64,000 nucleotides of DNA from contig CAZZFA010000014.1 of assembly GCA_964653435.1 (NCBI GenBank), forward strand, positions 8,097 through 72,096, read 5' to 3'. A program made the position numbers and the translations under genes. Under the pieces are notes generated by a model. That model was not told the DNA's origin, did no database searches, and saw only the letters and a program-made list of their open reading frames with translations. Each line of letters begins with the position of its first letter. The stretch's first letter is position 1. The stretch comes from CAZMVY01 sp964653435 (GTDB taxonomy: Bacteria; Planctomycetota; Phycisphaerae; UBA1845; PWPN01). This document shows, in pieces, positions 18,897 to 27,126 of the stretch.

Positions 18897-19694
18897 GTGG
18901 GGATGCTTGCTTCACGGTTGCGGATGATCGCCGAGTACGTGCGGGAGCGCCGTCGCTACGGCACGCCCGCGCTGACGGGTGATCCCGGCAATGGCACCGT
19001 CTTCCTGCTCGACGGGGTGGGCGGCTTTTTGATGGCTCCGGTGCTGGCGCGGAAGGCGTTTCGCGAGGCCGGCCTGCCGTATGCCACGTACGTCTTCGAT
19101 TGGAATCACGGTCGTCGCGGCGATCTCCTGGGCGATCTGATCGGCCGCCGTCGCAACCAACTGGAGGCGATGAAGCTGGCCCGGCTCATTCGGCGCTTTC
19201 GCCGTGCCAATCCGGCAGCGCCGTTGCACGTGCTGGCCTACAGCGGCGGGACGGGAATCGCGGTGTTCGCCGCCGAACAGCTGAACGAGCGGGCCAGGAT
19301 CGACACGCTCGTGCTCTGCTGTTCGGCGCTTTCGCCCGAGTATCCGCTCGCCAGAGCGATGCAGCACGTGGATCGGTGCTACGCGTTCGTGAGCGAGCGC
19401 GATCGCGTGATGCTCGGCATCGGCACCCGGCTCTTCGGGACGGTCGACCGGGAGCACTGCCCCGCGGCGGGGCTTACGGGTTTCCGATGTCTGCGGGGGC
19501 ACGGGCGTTCCGATTCATCATGGCAGGCGCGCGTACAGGAGATTCGGTGGACCGCCGACATGCGCGCCGATGGCCATTACGGCGGCCACGTCGGAACCGC
19601 TTCACCGACATTCATCGCCCGGCGCATCGTCCCGCTGTTGATTACGCCTCGGCACGTCCCGTCGCCGTCCGCCACGCCTTCTTCACGGCCTTGA
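18897..19694 (+). CDS. alpha/beta-hydrolase-like protein
   Basis: 265 residues from GTG 18897 (ATG 18903 also possible). The order VFLLDGVGGFL, then LHVLAYSGGTGIAVFAA (nucleophile-elbow-like serine, Y-S-G-G instead of the common G-x-S-x-G), and a C-terminal DGHYGGHVG histidine region fits an alpha/beta hydrolase. There is no signal peptide. It is only 4 bp behind the GH42-like gene, so probably in one transcript with it. Its 3' end overlaps the convergent PHP gene by 53 bp. Substrate unknown. Confidence 0.6.
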   Translation: MGMLASRLRMIAEYVRERRRYGTPALTGDPGNGTVFLLDGVGGFLMAPVLARKAFREAGLPYATYVFDWNHGRRGDLLGDLIGRRRNQLEAMKLARLIRRFRRANPAAPLHVLAYSGGTGIAVFAAEQLNERARIDTLVLCCSALSPEYPLARAMQHVDRCYAFVSERDRVMLGIGTRLFGTVDREHCPAAGLTGFRCLRGHGRSDSSWQARVQEIRWTADMRADGHYGGHVGTASPTFIARRIVPLLITPRHVPSPSATPSSRP

Positions 19695-20367
19695 CCGTCG
19701 TCTGCCACGCCACGCGTGGGCGGCGCTGCTTGTAAGCCTTGATGTACTGCGACTTCATGAAGTCGAGATAGCTCGTCTGCGTCCGCAGCTCGCACCGGCG
19801 GGGGGCATGCAGGAGCATCTCACGGACCGCGGCCGGGTCGGCCAGGTCCCAGTCGCCTTCGAAGATCGTCAGCGCGTGTGTGATCTCGTGCAGAAAGTGC
19901 GCGTCGCTGCCGGCGACGACGGGCTTGCCGGCCTGCCCGGCCCAGGCGGCGGCCCGGTCGTTCAGGTGCCGGTATGTGCGGGCGTTCAGGATCTCGATGA
20001 GGTCGGCCCGGGCGACGAGCGATTCGTGTTCGCGGTGGCTCTTGGCCGGATGCGGCAGGATCGTCAGCTTGCCGAGCCGCTTCGCCTCCGAGAAAACGAA
20101 TTCGCTGTCGCGACGCTCGAACTCGCGCTCGATGTCGAGCACGATGACGTCCCCGAGCTCGGTGTAATACTCGGCCCCGGCGATCACGCGGATCGGCTTG
20201 CCGCGGGCCGCCTCCACGGCTTCCAGCCCGCCCGCGAGCGAGTCGTGGTCGCACACGAGAAGCAGGCCGATGCCGTGCCGGATCGCCGTCTCGACGATGG
20301 CCGCCGGGCGCAGCATGCAGTCATAGCTGTGGTGCGTGTGGATGTGCAGGGCGGCAACGATGCTCAT
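19642..20367 (-). CDS. PHP-domain metal-dependent phosphoesterase
   Basis: 241 residues from ATG 20367. Metal-binding blocks of the PHP fold appear in order: HIHTHHSYDC, CDHDSLAGG, AGAEYYTELGD, LPHPAKSH and GSDAHFLHEI. Such stand-alone PHP proteins hydrolyse phosphoesters (for example nucleotides or histidinol phosphate); which one is unclear. The C-terminal ~45 residues are basic (SQYIKAYKQRRPRVAW), perhaps for nucleic-acid or membrane contact. Transcribed away from the rhomboid gene's 3' end, with a hairpin in between. Confidence 0.82.
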   Translation of the reverse strand: MSIVAALHIHTHHSYDCMLRPAAIVETAIRHGIGLLLVCDHDSLAGGLEAVEAARGKPIRVIAGAEYYTELGDVIVLDIEREFERRDSEFVFSEAKRLGKLTILPHPAKSHREHESLVARADLIEILNARTYRHLNDRAAAWAGQAGKPVVAGSDAHFLHEITHALTIFEGDWDLADPAAVREMLLHAPRRCELRTQTSYLDFMKSQYIKAYKQRRPRVAWQTTVKAVKKAWRTATGRAEA

Positions 20368-20448
20368 GGGTCGCGAGGTTCCTCGCCCGGTGGTGTACGG
20401 CGTTGTGTGCTCATGTGGAGTGCGGCCTCTCCGGGACCGTACCCTGGT

Positions 20449-20467
20449 GCGGCCTCTCTGAGGCCGC
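20449..20467. terminator. GC-rich hairpin between rhomboid and PHP genes
   Basis: GCGGCCTC-TCT-GAGGCCGC is a perfect 8-bp stem with a 3-base loop, 9 bp after the rhomboid stop. There is no T-run, so it is either a factor-assisted terminator or an mRNA-stabilising hairpin. Part of the stem (TGCGGCCTCTC) is repeated ~30 bp away. Confidence 0.4.
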
Positions 20468-20475
20468 ATCCCATG

Positions 20476-21354
20476 TCAGACGCGGTCGATGCGCCCGGCC
20501 TCGCGATCCCGTTCCCGCTGGCGCTGCGTGGCGATCTCCAGCGTGCGCCGCTCGCGGCGCGTAAGACTTTGCAGACCCGATTCGCTCACCTTGGCCAGGA
20601 TTCGGTCCACCTCGGCCTGCTCCGCTTCCTCGGCCTCGATGCGGCGCTGCCAGGCGCCCGCGTTCGTGGCGTGCGGTCGGGACCGGATGAGACGGATTCG
20701 TGGCAACATCCCCCAGAAATACAGCGTAGCGACCCCGGCGACGGCCCCGGCGGCATGGCATACCTCGCCGCCCGGGTTCTCAAGCCCCCCCGGACTGATC
20801 AGATAGAAGAACAGGAAGCCCAGCAGGAGCAGTCCGAACACGCGGATCGGCATCGGGAAGAACACCACGACCACCTGGATGTGCGGGAAGAAGATGATCG
20901 CCGCAATCAGCAGACCGTACACCGCTCCGCTGGCGCCCACCAGCGGGATGGCCCGGTACCCCGGTGACAACGCGGCCAGCGCCAGGTACGCGAGCCCGCC
21001 GATGAGGCCGCAGATCGCATAGAACGTCAGAAAGCGGTCGCGCCCGAACGTCCGCTCGAACTCCATGCCGAAAACATACAGTCCGAACATGTTGAACACG
21101 AGGTGCCAGACGCCCGCGTGCGTGAACATGTAGGTGATCGGCTGCCAGAGATAACCCCGCGAGAGCCCGTACCAGCTCAGTCCGAAGGTTTCGTGCCAGA
21201 AGCCGGCGTCGAAGTGCCGAGAGAGGGCGTCGAGAACCAGCCCGACCACGTTCGCGATGATGAGCCACATCACCGCCGTCGTCGGACGCGGCATCGCAAG
21301 CCGCACCTGTGGGCCGTCCTCCTCCCGGGAATAGGGCCGCTCCCTCCAGGACAT
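20476..21354 (-). CDS. rhomboid family intramembrane serine protease
   Basis: 292 residues with about six membrane segments. The catalytic dyad is Ser142 in GASGAVYG and His200 in EVCHAAGAV; His84 and Asn88 (HLVFN) fit the oxyanion site. The C-terminal ~70 residues form a charged cytosolic helix rich in Glu/Arg (AEEAEQAEVDRILAKVSE), an extension seen in many planctomycete rhomboids. It cleaves membrane proteins within the bilayer. Its ATG overlaps the Nudix stop codon as TGATG, so translation is coupled. Confidence 0.93.
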   Translation of the reverse strand: MSWRERPYSREEDGPQVRLAMPRPTTAVMWLIIANVVGLVLDALSRHFDAGFWHETFGLSWYGLSRGYLWQPITYMFTHAGVWHLVFNMFGLYVFGMEFERTFGRDRFLTFYAICGLIGGLAYLALAALSPGYRAIPLVGASGAVYGLLIAAIIFFPHIQVVVVFFPMPIRVFGLLLLGFLFFYLISPGGLENPGGEVCHAAGAVAGVATLYFWGMLPRIRLIRSRPHATNAGAWQRRIEAEEAEQAEVDRILAKVSESGLQSLTRRERRTLEIATQRQRERDREAGRIDRV

Positions 21355-21869
21355 CAGCGGGGCCTCCGATCCAGGTGGTATCGAAGGAGCACGGCGATGG
21401 TCTTTCCGTCAACGATCGTGCCCCGGCGAATCCAGTCGATGGCCTGCTCGAACGGTACGACCTCCGGGCGAATCCGCTCGCCGGTATCCAGCCGTTGTGA
21501 CGTCTTGCGGAGATCATGGGCCACGAAACATCGCATCAGCTCGTCGGTGATGCCGGGCGTGGTGTAGAACTCGCCCAGGGGCTCAATACGCCCGGCCCGG
21601 TAGCCCGTTTCCTCCTCCAGCTCCCGTGCGGCACAGGCCGCCGGGTCTTCGCCCGGCTCCAGCGTTCCGGCGGGTAATTCGATGAGTTCCCGTTCGATCG
21701 CGTAGCGATAGTTGCGGATCATCACGATATCTGTATCGGTCAGCACCGGCAGGACGACCACCGCCCCCGGATGAACGACAATCTCCCGGGTCACGGCGGC
21801 TCGTCCCGGGGTCGAATACGTGCGACGATGCACGGCGAATTTGCGTGTTGTCAGAAGGATGTCGGACAT
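21354..21869 (-). CDS. Nudix hydrolase, ADP-ribose pyrophosphatase type
   Basis: 171 residues from ATG 21869. A complete Nudix box runs from Gly68 to Tyr90 (G-x5-E-x7-REL-x-EE-x-G-Y), preceded by IRNYRYAIERELIELPAGTLEPGE, a hallmark of ADP-sugar pyrophosphatases. It would hydrolyse ADP-ribose or related nucleotide sugars. First gene of a two-gene unit with the rhomboid protease, with a good promoter upstream. An in-frame ATG at 21896 is possible but lacks homology support. Confidence 0.9.
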   Translation of the reverse strand: MSDILLTTRKFAVHRRTYSTPGRAAVTREIVVHPGAVVVLPVLTDTDIVMIRNYRYAIERELIELPAGTLEPGEDPAACAARELEEETGYRAGRIEPLGEFYTTPGITDELMRCFVAHDLRKTSQRLDTGERIRPEVVPFEQAIDWIRRGTIVDGKTIAVLLRYHLDRRPR

Positions 21870-21913
21870 CGGGAACCCGCGGCTTTTTCCGGGCAACTCG
21901 TGCGAGATATTGG

Positions 21914-21942
21914 ATTATAGGTCTGCGCCGGACGGGCCGCAA
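21914..21942 (-). promoter_or_regulatory. sigma-70 promoter of the Nudix-rhomboid unit
   Basis: Reading the minus strand: TTGCGG (21942-21937), 17 bp, then a perfect TATAAT (21919-21914), about 45 bp before the Nudix start. Confidence 0.65.
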
Positions 21943-21953
21943 TGACGCGGTGC

Positions 21954-21982
21954 TTGCCAGCCGGCGGCGGCGCCCGTATAGT
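21954..21982 (+). promoter_or_regulatory. sigma-70 promoter of dxr-rseP
   Basis: TTGCCA (21954-21959), 17 bp, TATAGT (21977-21982), with the dxr ATG 67 bp downstream. It is back to back with the Nudix promoter. Confidence 0.65.
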
Positions 21983-22048
21983 ATGCCGGGACAGGGATTC
22001 CTTCACTAATCGGGTGCGCCGGCGAAGGTTACGGCCGGCTACTTCCTG

Positions 22049-23200
22049 ATGACAAAGCGAATTGCCATCCTCGGATCAACCGGCTCGATCGGTCGCAACA
22101 CGCTGGAGGTCGCGGCTCACCTCGGGACGGACTGCGCCGTATGTGGTCTGGCAGCCAGGAAGAGCTGGCAGGCGCTGGCGGATCAGATCCGTCGCTGGCG
22201 GCCGGATGTTGCCGCGCTGTGCGACGAGGCGGCAGCGAAGCAATTGCAGCGATGCCTCAATGGCGGGACGAAGTTGTTGGCCGGCGAGGCGTCGCTCGTC
22301 GATCTGGTCCGCGGCTGCGATTGCGACGTAGTAGTAGCGGCGGTCGTGGGCGCGGCCGGGTTGCCGGCGACCCTGGCGGCGGTCGAGGCCGGAAAGACCG
22401 TTGCCCTGGCGAACAAGGAGGCCCTCGTGGTGGCCGGATCGCTGATCGTGCCGCGTCTGGCCGAGACCGGGGCACGGATCCTGCCGGTCGACAGTGAGCA
22501 CTCGGCGGTGTTCCAGTCGATGTTGTCCGGTCGTCGCGAGGAGGTGAAGCGGATCTACCTGACGGCCTCGGGCGGGCCTTTTCGGACCTGGTCCGCCGAG
22601 CAGATGGCCGAGGCGACGGTGGAGGATGCGTTGCGGCATCCGACCTGGAACATGGGGCCCAAAGTCACCATCGACTCGGCCACGCTGATGAACAAGGCCC
22701 TGGAGATCATCGAGGCGAAGTGGCTTTTCGGCCTCGATGTCGATTCGATAGAAGTCCTGATTCACCCGGAGTCGATCATTCATTCGATGGTCGAGTTCTG
22801 CGACGGGTCGGTCGTGGCGCAGCTCGGAACGCCGGACATGCGCACGCCGATCCAATACGCGCTGACATACCCCGAGAGGCGGCCGGGGTGCAGCGATCGT
22901 CTGGACTGGTCCGCGATCCGCCGGCTGCACTTCGAGCCGCCGGACCTGGAGCGTTTCCCGGCGCTGCGGCTGGGCTACGAGGCGGCGCGCGCCGGGGGTA
23001 CGGCCGGCGCCGTACTGAACGCCGCCAATGAGGAAGCGGTGCAGGCGTTTCGCGAGGCCCGGATTCCCTTCGGGCGGATCGTCTCGACGGTGGAACAGGT
23101 GTTCCGCCGTCATCGGTTGCTTGCGGCGCCGACGATGGAGGATTTGCTCGCGGCCGATCGCTGGGCGCGGCAAGAGGTTTCTCGATGCTTGGATGCATGA
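22049..23200 (+). CDS. dxr: 1-deoxy-D-xylulose 5-phosphate reductoisomerase
   Basis: 383 residues, a normal length. The NADPH-binding loop GSTGSIGRNTL is at the N-terminus. LANKEALVVAG, VDSEHSAVFQ (metal-binding Asp/Glu) and IDSATLMNKALEIIEA are signature blocks, as is HPESIIHSMVEF. It makes 2-C-methyl-D-erythritol 4-phosphate, the committed step of the non-mevalonate isoprenoid pathway. The stop codon overlaps the start region of rseP by 16 bp, the common dxr-rseP arrangement. Confidence 0.97.
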   Translation: MTKRIAILGSTGSIGRNTLEVAAHLGTDCAVCGLAARKSWQALADQIRRWRPDVAALCDEAAAKQLQRCLNGGTKLLAGEASLVDLVRGCDCDVVVAAVVGAAGLPATLAAVEAGKTVALANKEALVVAGSLIVPRLAETGARILPVDSEHSAVFQSMLSGRREEVKRIYLTASGGPFRTWSAEQMAEATVEDALRHPTWNMGPKVTIDSATLMNKALEIIEAKWLFGLDVDSIEVLIHPESIIHSMVEFCDGSVVAQLGTPDMRTPIQYALTYPERRPGCSDRLDWSAIRRLHFEPPDLERFPALRLGYEAARAGGTAGAVLNAANEEAVQAFREARIPFGRIVSTVEQVFRRHRLLAAPTMEDLLAADRWARQEVSRCLDA

Positions 23201-25563
23201 TCGGTTCGGATCCCGTGTGGCTGAATGCCCTGTTGCTCGGCAGCGTGCTCGGGACGGCCAAGTCGGTGGTGCTGATTCTCGTCGGCTTTTCGCTCGTGAT
23301 CTTCATGCATGAGCTGGGCCATTTCATGGTGGCCAAGCTCGCCGACGTAAAGGTGGATCGTTTTGCCATCGGGTTCGGCAGGACGCTTTTCTCGTATCGC
23401 CGGGGGATGGGCATCCGCTGGGGCTCGGGCGCGGAGGAGTACGAGCAGCGGCTCGTGGAGTACGTGCGGCAGAAGGGCGAGGCCGGTCTGCCGTTTCAGG
23501 AGGCTGCCGAGCCGACGGCCGCCGAGCTGGCCGCGGCCGCCCGCGAACTCAATCTCGGCGAAACCGAATACGTCTTCAATGCGCTGCCACTGGGCGGCTA
23601 TGTCAAGATGCTCGGCCAGGAAGACTTCGCCGTGGACAAGTCCGGCGAATGGAAAGTGAAGGCCGACCCTCGCTCCTTTGTCAGCAAGCCCGTCGGCTGG
23701 CGGATGCTTATCGCCTCGGCCGGCGTGGCGATGAACCTGGTTTTCGCCGCATTCCTTTTCATGATCGTGTTCATGTGCGGTTTCGACGTGCCGACGCCCG
23801 TCATCGGCGCGCCGCTGCCCGGCAGCCCGGCGGAGAAGGCCGGCCTGCAGTTCGGCGACCGTATCCTGGAGATCAACGGCAAGGAGGTTCGCGACTACGA
23901 CGACATCCGGATGGCCGTTGTCCTGGCCGAGCCGCACACCCCGATGCACATCAAGCTCCTCCGGGACGGCCGCGTCATCGAGTGCCAGGTGACGCCGGAG
24001 TATGAGCCCGAGCGCAACCTGCTTCAGATCGGCGTGCCGCCGAAGTTCACGCGGGTGATCACCGACGTGGAGCCGGAGCCGGGGCCGCCGCGGGCGGATG
24101 CCCTCCGGCCCGGCGATGAGGTCATCGCGATCAACGGCAAGCCGGTTCGGGATTTCTTCGATGTTTTCTACGAGCTTCAGGCGGCGCGCGGCAACCGCGT
24201 CTCGATCGAGGTCTTGCGCCCGGACCCGAAGGATCCGTCCCGGAAGGATCGCGTGACCTGTACCCGCCGGGCGTGGGTCCGCTTCACCAAGACGGGCGAC
24301 GGGCCGTATGACGTCGGACATCTTCTCGGGCTGGTGCCGCGTCGGCGGGTGGTGCGGGTCGATCCCGGCAGTCCGGCCGAAGTGCACGGCATCCGGGTCA
24401 ACGACGTGATCGCGGAGTGGGCCGCCATCCGGGCGCCGACGTGGAAGGAAATCGCCACGTCGATCGAGAATAATCCGGGCGTGGACCTGGACGTCGTCCT
24501 GGAGCGCGACGGCGAGCCGGTGCAGACGTATGTGCGGCCGGTGCGGCCGGACTTCTGGGGCCGCGGCAGACCGGAGGTCGGGTTCGACCCCTCAGGCCAG
24601 GAGGAGGCGCCGGTCGTCGTATCGGATTTCGTGGATCGCGTCGAGGGTCAGCCCACGCCGGCCGCCGCCCTGCGTTCCGTGATGCGGCGCGGCTCGACCA
24701 TCACAAAGGTGGACGGCCGGCCCGTGGCCTCGTGGAACGACCTGGTGGCGCAGTTCCTGCAGCACGCCGGCCACGAGGTGCAGCTCACGTGGCGATATGA
24801 AAACGAGCCGGAGCAGTCCCGTCCGTTCCGCGTGCCGGCGGACATCAATACGTTGCTCAACATGCCGCCGCTGGGGCGGATCGTCGAGATCGCGGGGCAG
24901 GATTCGATCGAATTGCCGGGACCGAACGGGCGGCTTGTGGCGTACTCGGTGCGCTACTGGCGCGGCGCGTACGAGATTCTGAAGAACTGGGTCAAGACCC
25001 ACCCCGGCGAGCCCGTCACCGTCCGGTACCGTGACCTGCTGGATCCCCGGGGCACCGTGGTGACCCGGCAGGTGAAGATCGGCCCGGACGATCTCGACCC
25101 GTGGACGTTGCGCCTCCAGTACAACGACTACCTGCTCGCGAACGTCGAGACCTCGCGGGTCCAGACGTGGAACCCCGCCAAGGCCCTGTGGATCGGGATC
25201 AACAAGACCCTCGACTTCATCATTCAGTCCTACGAGACGATGAAGCGGATGATATTCACGCGGAGCGTGGGCGTGGAGCACCTGTCGGGCCCGGTCGGCA
25301 TCTTCCAGATCGGCATGTCCGTCGCGGAGTCGGGTATCACGCGGCTCCTGTTCTTCCTGGGGTTCCTGTCCGCGAATCTGGCGGTGATCAACTTCCTCCC
25401 GTTGCCCATCGTGGACGGCGGGATGATGGTGTTTCTCCTGATCGAGAAGATCAAAGGCACGCCCGTGAGCATCAAGACGCAGGTCGTCACGCAGATCATC
25501 GGCCTGGCGCTGCTGATCACGGCGTTCGTGCTGGTTACGTTCAATGACATTCTCAAGCTGTAG
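23185..25563 (+). CDS. rseP: site-2 intramembrane zinc protease with several PDZ domains
   Basis: 792 residues, far longer than the ~450 of E. coli RseP. HELGH (His42, Glu43, His46) lies in the first membrane helix, and NFLPLPIVDGGMM near the C-terminus supplies the third zinc ligand. Between them sit multiple PDZ-like modules: GSPAEKAGLQFGDRILEING, DALRPGDEVIAINGKPV, GSPAEVHGIRVNDVI and a fourth near STITKVDGRPVASW. The family releases membrane-tethered regulators such as anti-sigma factors. Start at 23185 is preferred because AAGAGG sits 7 bp upstream; ATG 23197, overlapping the dxr stop as ATGA, is the alternative. Confidence 0.93.
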   Translation: MLGCMIGSDPVWLNALLLGSVLGTAKSVVLILVGFSLVIFMHELGHFMVAKLADVKVDRFAIGFGRTLFSYRRGMGIRWGSGAEEYEQRLVEYVRQKGEAGLPFQEAAEPTAAELAAAARELNLGETEYVFNALPLGGYVKMLGQEDFAVDKSGEWKVKADPRSFVSKPVGWRMLIASAGVAMNLVFAAFLFMIVFMCGFDVPTPVIGAPLPGSPAEKAGLQFGDRILEINGKEVRDYDDIRMAVVLAEPHTPMHIKLLRDGRVIECQVTPEYEPERNLLQIGVPPKFTRVITDVEPEPGPPRADALRPGDEVIAINGKPVRDFFDVFYELQAARGNRVSIEVLRPDPKDPSRKDRVTCTRRAWVRFTKTGDGPYDVGHLLGLVPRRRVVRVDPGSPAEVHGIRVNDVIAEWAAIRAPTWKEIATSIENNPGVDLDVVLERDGEPVQTYVRPVRPDFWGRGRPEVGFDPSGQEEAPVVVSDFVDRVEGQPTPAAALRSVMRRGSTITKVDGRPVASWNDLVAQFLQHAGHEVQLTWRYENEPEQSRPFRVPADINTLLNMPPLGRIVEIAGQDSIELPGPNGRLVAYSVRYWRGAYEILKNWVKTHPGEPVTVRYRDLLDPRGTVVTRQVKIGPDDLDPWTLRLQYNDYLLANVETSRVQTWNPAKALWIGINKTLDFIIQSYETMKRMIFTRSVGVEHLSGPVGIFQIGMSVAESGITRLLFFLGFLSANLAVINFLPLPIVDGGMMVFLLIEKIKGTPVSIKTQVVTQIIGLALLITAFVLVTFNDILKL

Positions 25564-25622
25564 CGGCTGCGCGCCGCGCGGAGAAGGTGCGGCCGGCCGG
25601 CGGATACGCGGTCCGGGCGGCC

Positions 25623-25652
25623 TTGGCATGGCAGGGGCCCCTGCGGTATACT
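25623..25652 (+). promoter_or_regulatory. sigma-70 promoter before the 104-residue conserved protein
   Basis: TTGGCA (25623-25628), 18 bp, TATACT (25647-25652), 50 bp before ATG 25703. Confidence 0.55.
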
Positions 25653-25702
25653 ATGGGGCTCGACGGGTTTGGGATCGCAGGACAGGCAGGTGGGACCGAA
25701 AC

Positions 25703-26017
25703 ATGGCGATTGACGTGGCTCCCGGAACACTGGTGCAGGTGAAGGTGAATCGCCGTCCGCGGCGTGCGGCGGCGGTCAAGACGCTTGAGCGGCTTTTCCG
25801 CAAGGATCGCGGGATCCAGAAGGCCATCGAGCGGCTGCAGGAGACCCGCGTGACGCGGTGGCACCGACGCGGGGGCCGGTTGTGGGCGGACCGCCCGCCG
25901 CAACTGAAGCCCTTCCGGATCGAGCGGGGGGCCTCCTGCCAAATCGTGGCCTCGGTGGACGTGCTGAAGGATCTCGCCAGTCTGGGGGACGCCGTCGAGG
26001 TCAAGACGGCGAAGTAA
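25703..26017 (+). CDS. small basic protein of unknown function
   Basis: 104 residues from ATG 25703, which follows its own promoter and a purine-rich site (AGGTGGGA). The protein is strongly basic (PRRAAAVKTLERLFRKDRG, TRWHRRGGRLW) with no signal peptide or membrane segment, suggesting RNA/DNA or ribosome contact (inference). I do not recognise the family. The frame stays open upstream, but that part overlaps the promoter and lacks a ribosome site. It sits between rseP and murI on the same strand. Confidence 0.6.
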   Translation: MAIDVAPGTLVQVKVNRRPRRAAAVKTLERLFRKDRGIQKAIERLQETRVTRWHRRGGRLWADRPPQLKPFRIERGASCQIVASVDVLKDLASLGDAVEVKTAK

Positions 26018-26271
26018 CCCGATGGCCGGCTGTTTGCCGGGAGGTCGCGGCCCCGCTCGGGGGCTGCCAGCGGGCCGGCGCCGTATTACCCTGCCCGGAT
26101 GTGCGGGGCGGCGGTCCGTAGCGTCTCCTGCCGGCGTCCCGGGTTTTTTCTTTTTTTCGCTTGCCAAATCGGCCCCCGATACACGATACTGTTGGGGTAG
26201 CCATCGCGCGGTCAGGGAAGATCCGTTCGTCATGAGTTCCGACCCTCCCGTCGTGGCACAAGGATGTGCAG
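26018..26271. other. intergenic region with a T-rich run
   Basis: No gene seen. A T-rich tract at 26145-26158 follows GC-rich sequence (GCCGGCGTCCCGGG) and could be part of a rho-independent terminator for the preceding gene, but I cannot draw a compact, convincing stem. Confidence 0.3.
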
Positions 26272-27126
26272 ATGAACGACCAGCCGATCGCGATTTTTGA
26301 CAGCGGCCTCGGGGGGCTGACCGTCGTACGTGAGGTGCGGCGGTGCCTGCCCGGCGAAGACATTTTTTACTTTGGCGATACCGCCCGGGTTCCCTACGGG
26401 AGCAAGTCGCCCCAGACGGTCCTTCGCTTCGCGTACGAGGTGTGCACGTTCCTGCTGCGGTTCGATCCGAAGCTGATCATCGCGGCGTGCAACACGGCCA
26501 GCGCCCTGGCGATTGACGAACTGGAGGAGCGGTTGCCAGTTCCCGTGCTCGGGGTCGTCCGGCCGGGGGCCGCCGAGGCCGTGCGTCAGAGCGGCGGGCG
26601 GCTGATCGGTGTCATCGCGACGGAAGCAACGGTGAACTCCCAGGCGTACACGCGGGCCATTCATGCAATGGCGCCGCGCTTGCCGGTGATCGAACAGGCC
26701 TGCCCTTCGCTGGTGGCGCTGATCGAGGAGGGGCGGACCGACCGAGACCCGATCGTCCGCATGCTGCTTTTCGATTACCTCGACAAGATCCGCCTGATGA
26801 ACCCGGCGGTGCTGGTGCTCGGTTGCACGCACTACCCGCTGATCCGCCGGGCCGTGGCCGAGGTGATGGGTGACGACGTCGCCCTGGTCGACTCCGCCGA
26901 GGCGACGGTCCGGGAGGCCGAACAGTTGCTGGGCCGGCGGGCGGCCTTGAGCAAGCGGCGGGCGGGCGGTAGATTGCGCTGTTATGTGAGCGACAACCCG
27001 CAGCGGTTCCGCGAGGTGGGCAGCCGCTTCCTCGGCGAACCGATCAAGGATGTCGCCTGGACGACGCCGGAGCAGTTCTTTGTTCACGAGCCGGAGCACG
27101 AGCCGACGCCGGAGCACGTCGCGTGA
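26272..27126 (+). CDS. murI: glutamate racemase
   Basis: 284 residues from ATG 26272, with AAGGA 7 bases upstream; a GTG six bases earlier has no proper spacing. IFDSGLGGLTV (Asp10), YFGDTARVPYGSKS, Cys73 in AACNTASA and Cys185 in LGCTHYPL are the catalytic pair and substrate loop. It supplies D-glutamate for peptidoglycan, consistent with a peptidoglycan-containing planctomycete. The 3' end overlaps the next reading frame by up to 77 bp. Confidence 0.95.
   Translation: MNDQPIAIFDSGLGGLTVVREVRRCLPGEDIFYFGDTARVPYGSKSPQTVLRFAYEVCTFLLRFDPKLIIAACNTASALAIDELEERLPVPVLGVVRPGAAEAVRQSGGRLIGVIATEATVNSQAYTRAIHAMAPRLPVIEQACPSLVALIEEGRTDRDPIVRMLLFDYLDKIRLMNPAVLVLGCTHYPLIRRAVAEVMGDDVALVDSAEATVREAEQLLGRRAALSKRRAGGRLRCYVSDNPQRFREVGSRFLGEPIKDVAWTTPEQFFVHEPEHEPTPEHVA

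Noticed and set aside
22076..23173. 365-residue frame antisense to dxr
   Set aside because: Shadow of a recognisable enzyme gene; no features of its own.
26145..26158. T-rich tract as a definite rho-independent terminator
   Set aside because: No compact GC stem directly before the tract; left as a possibility only.
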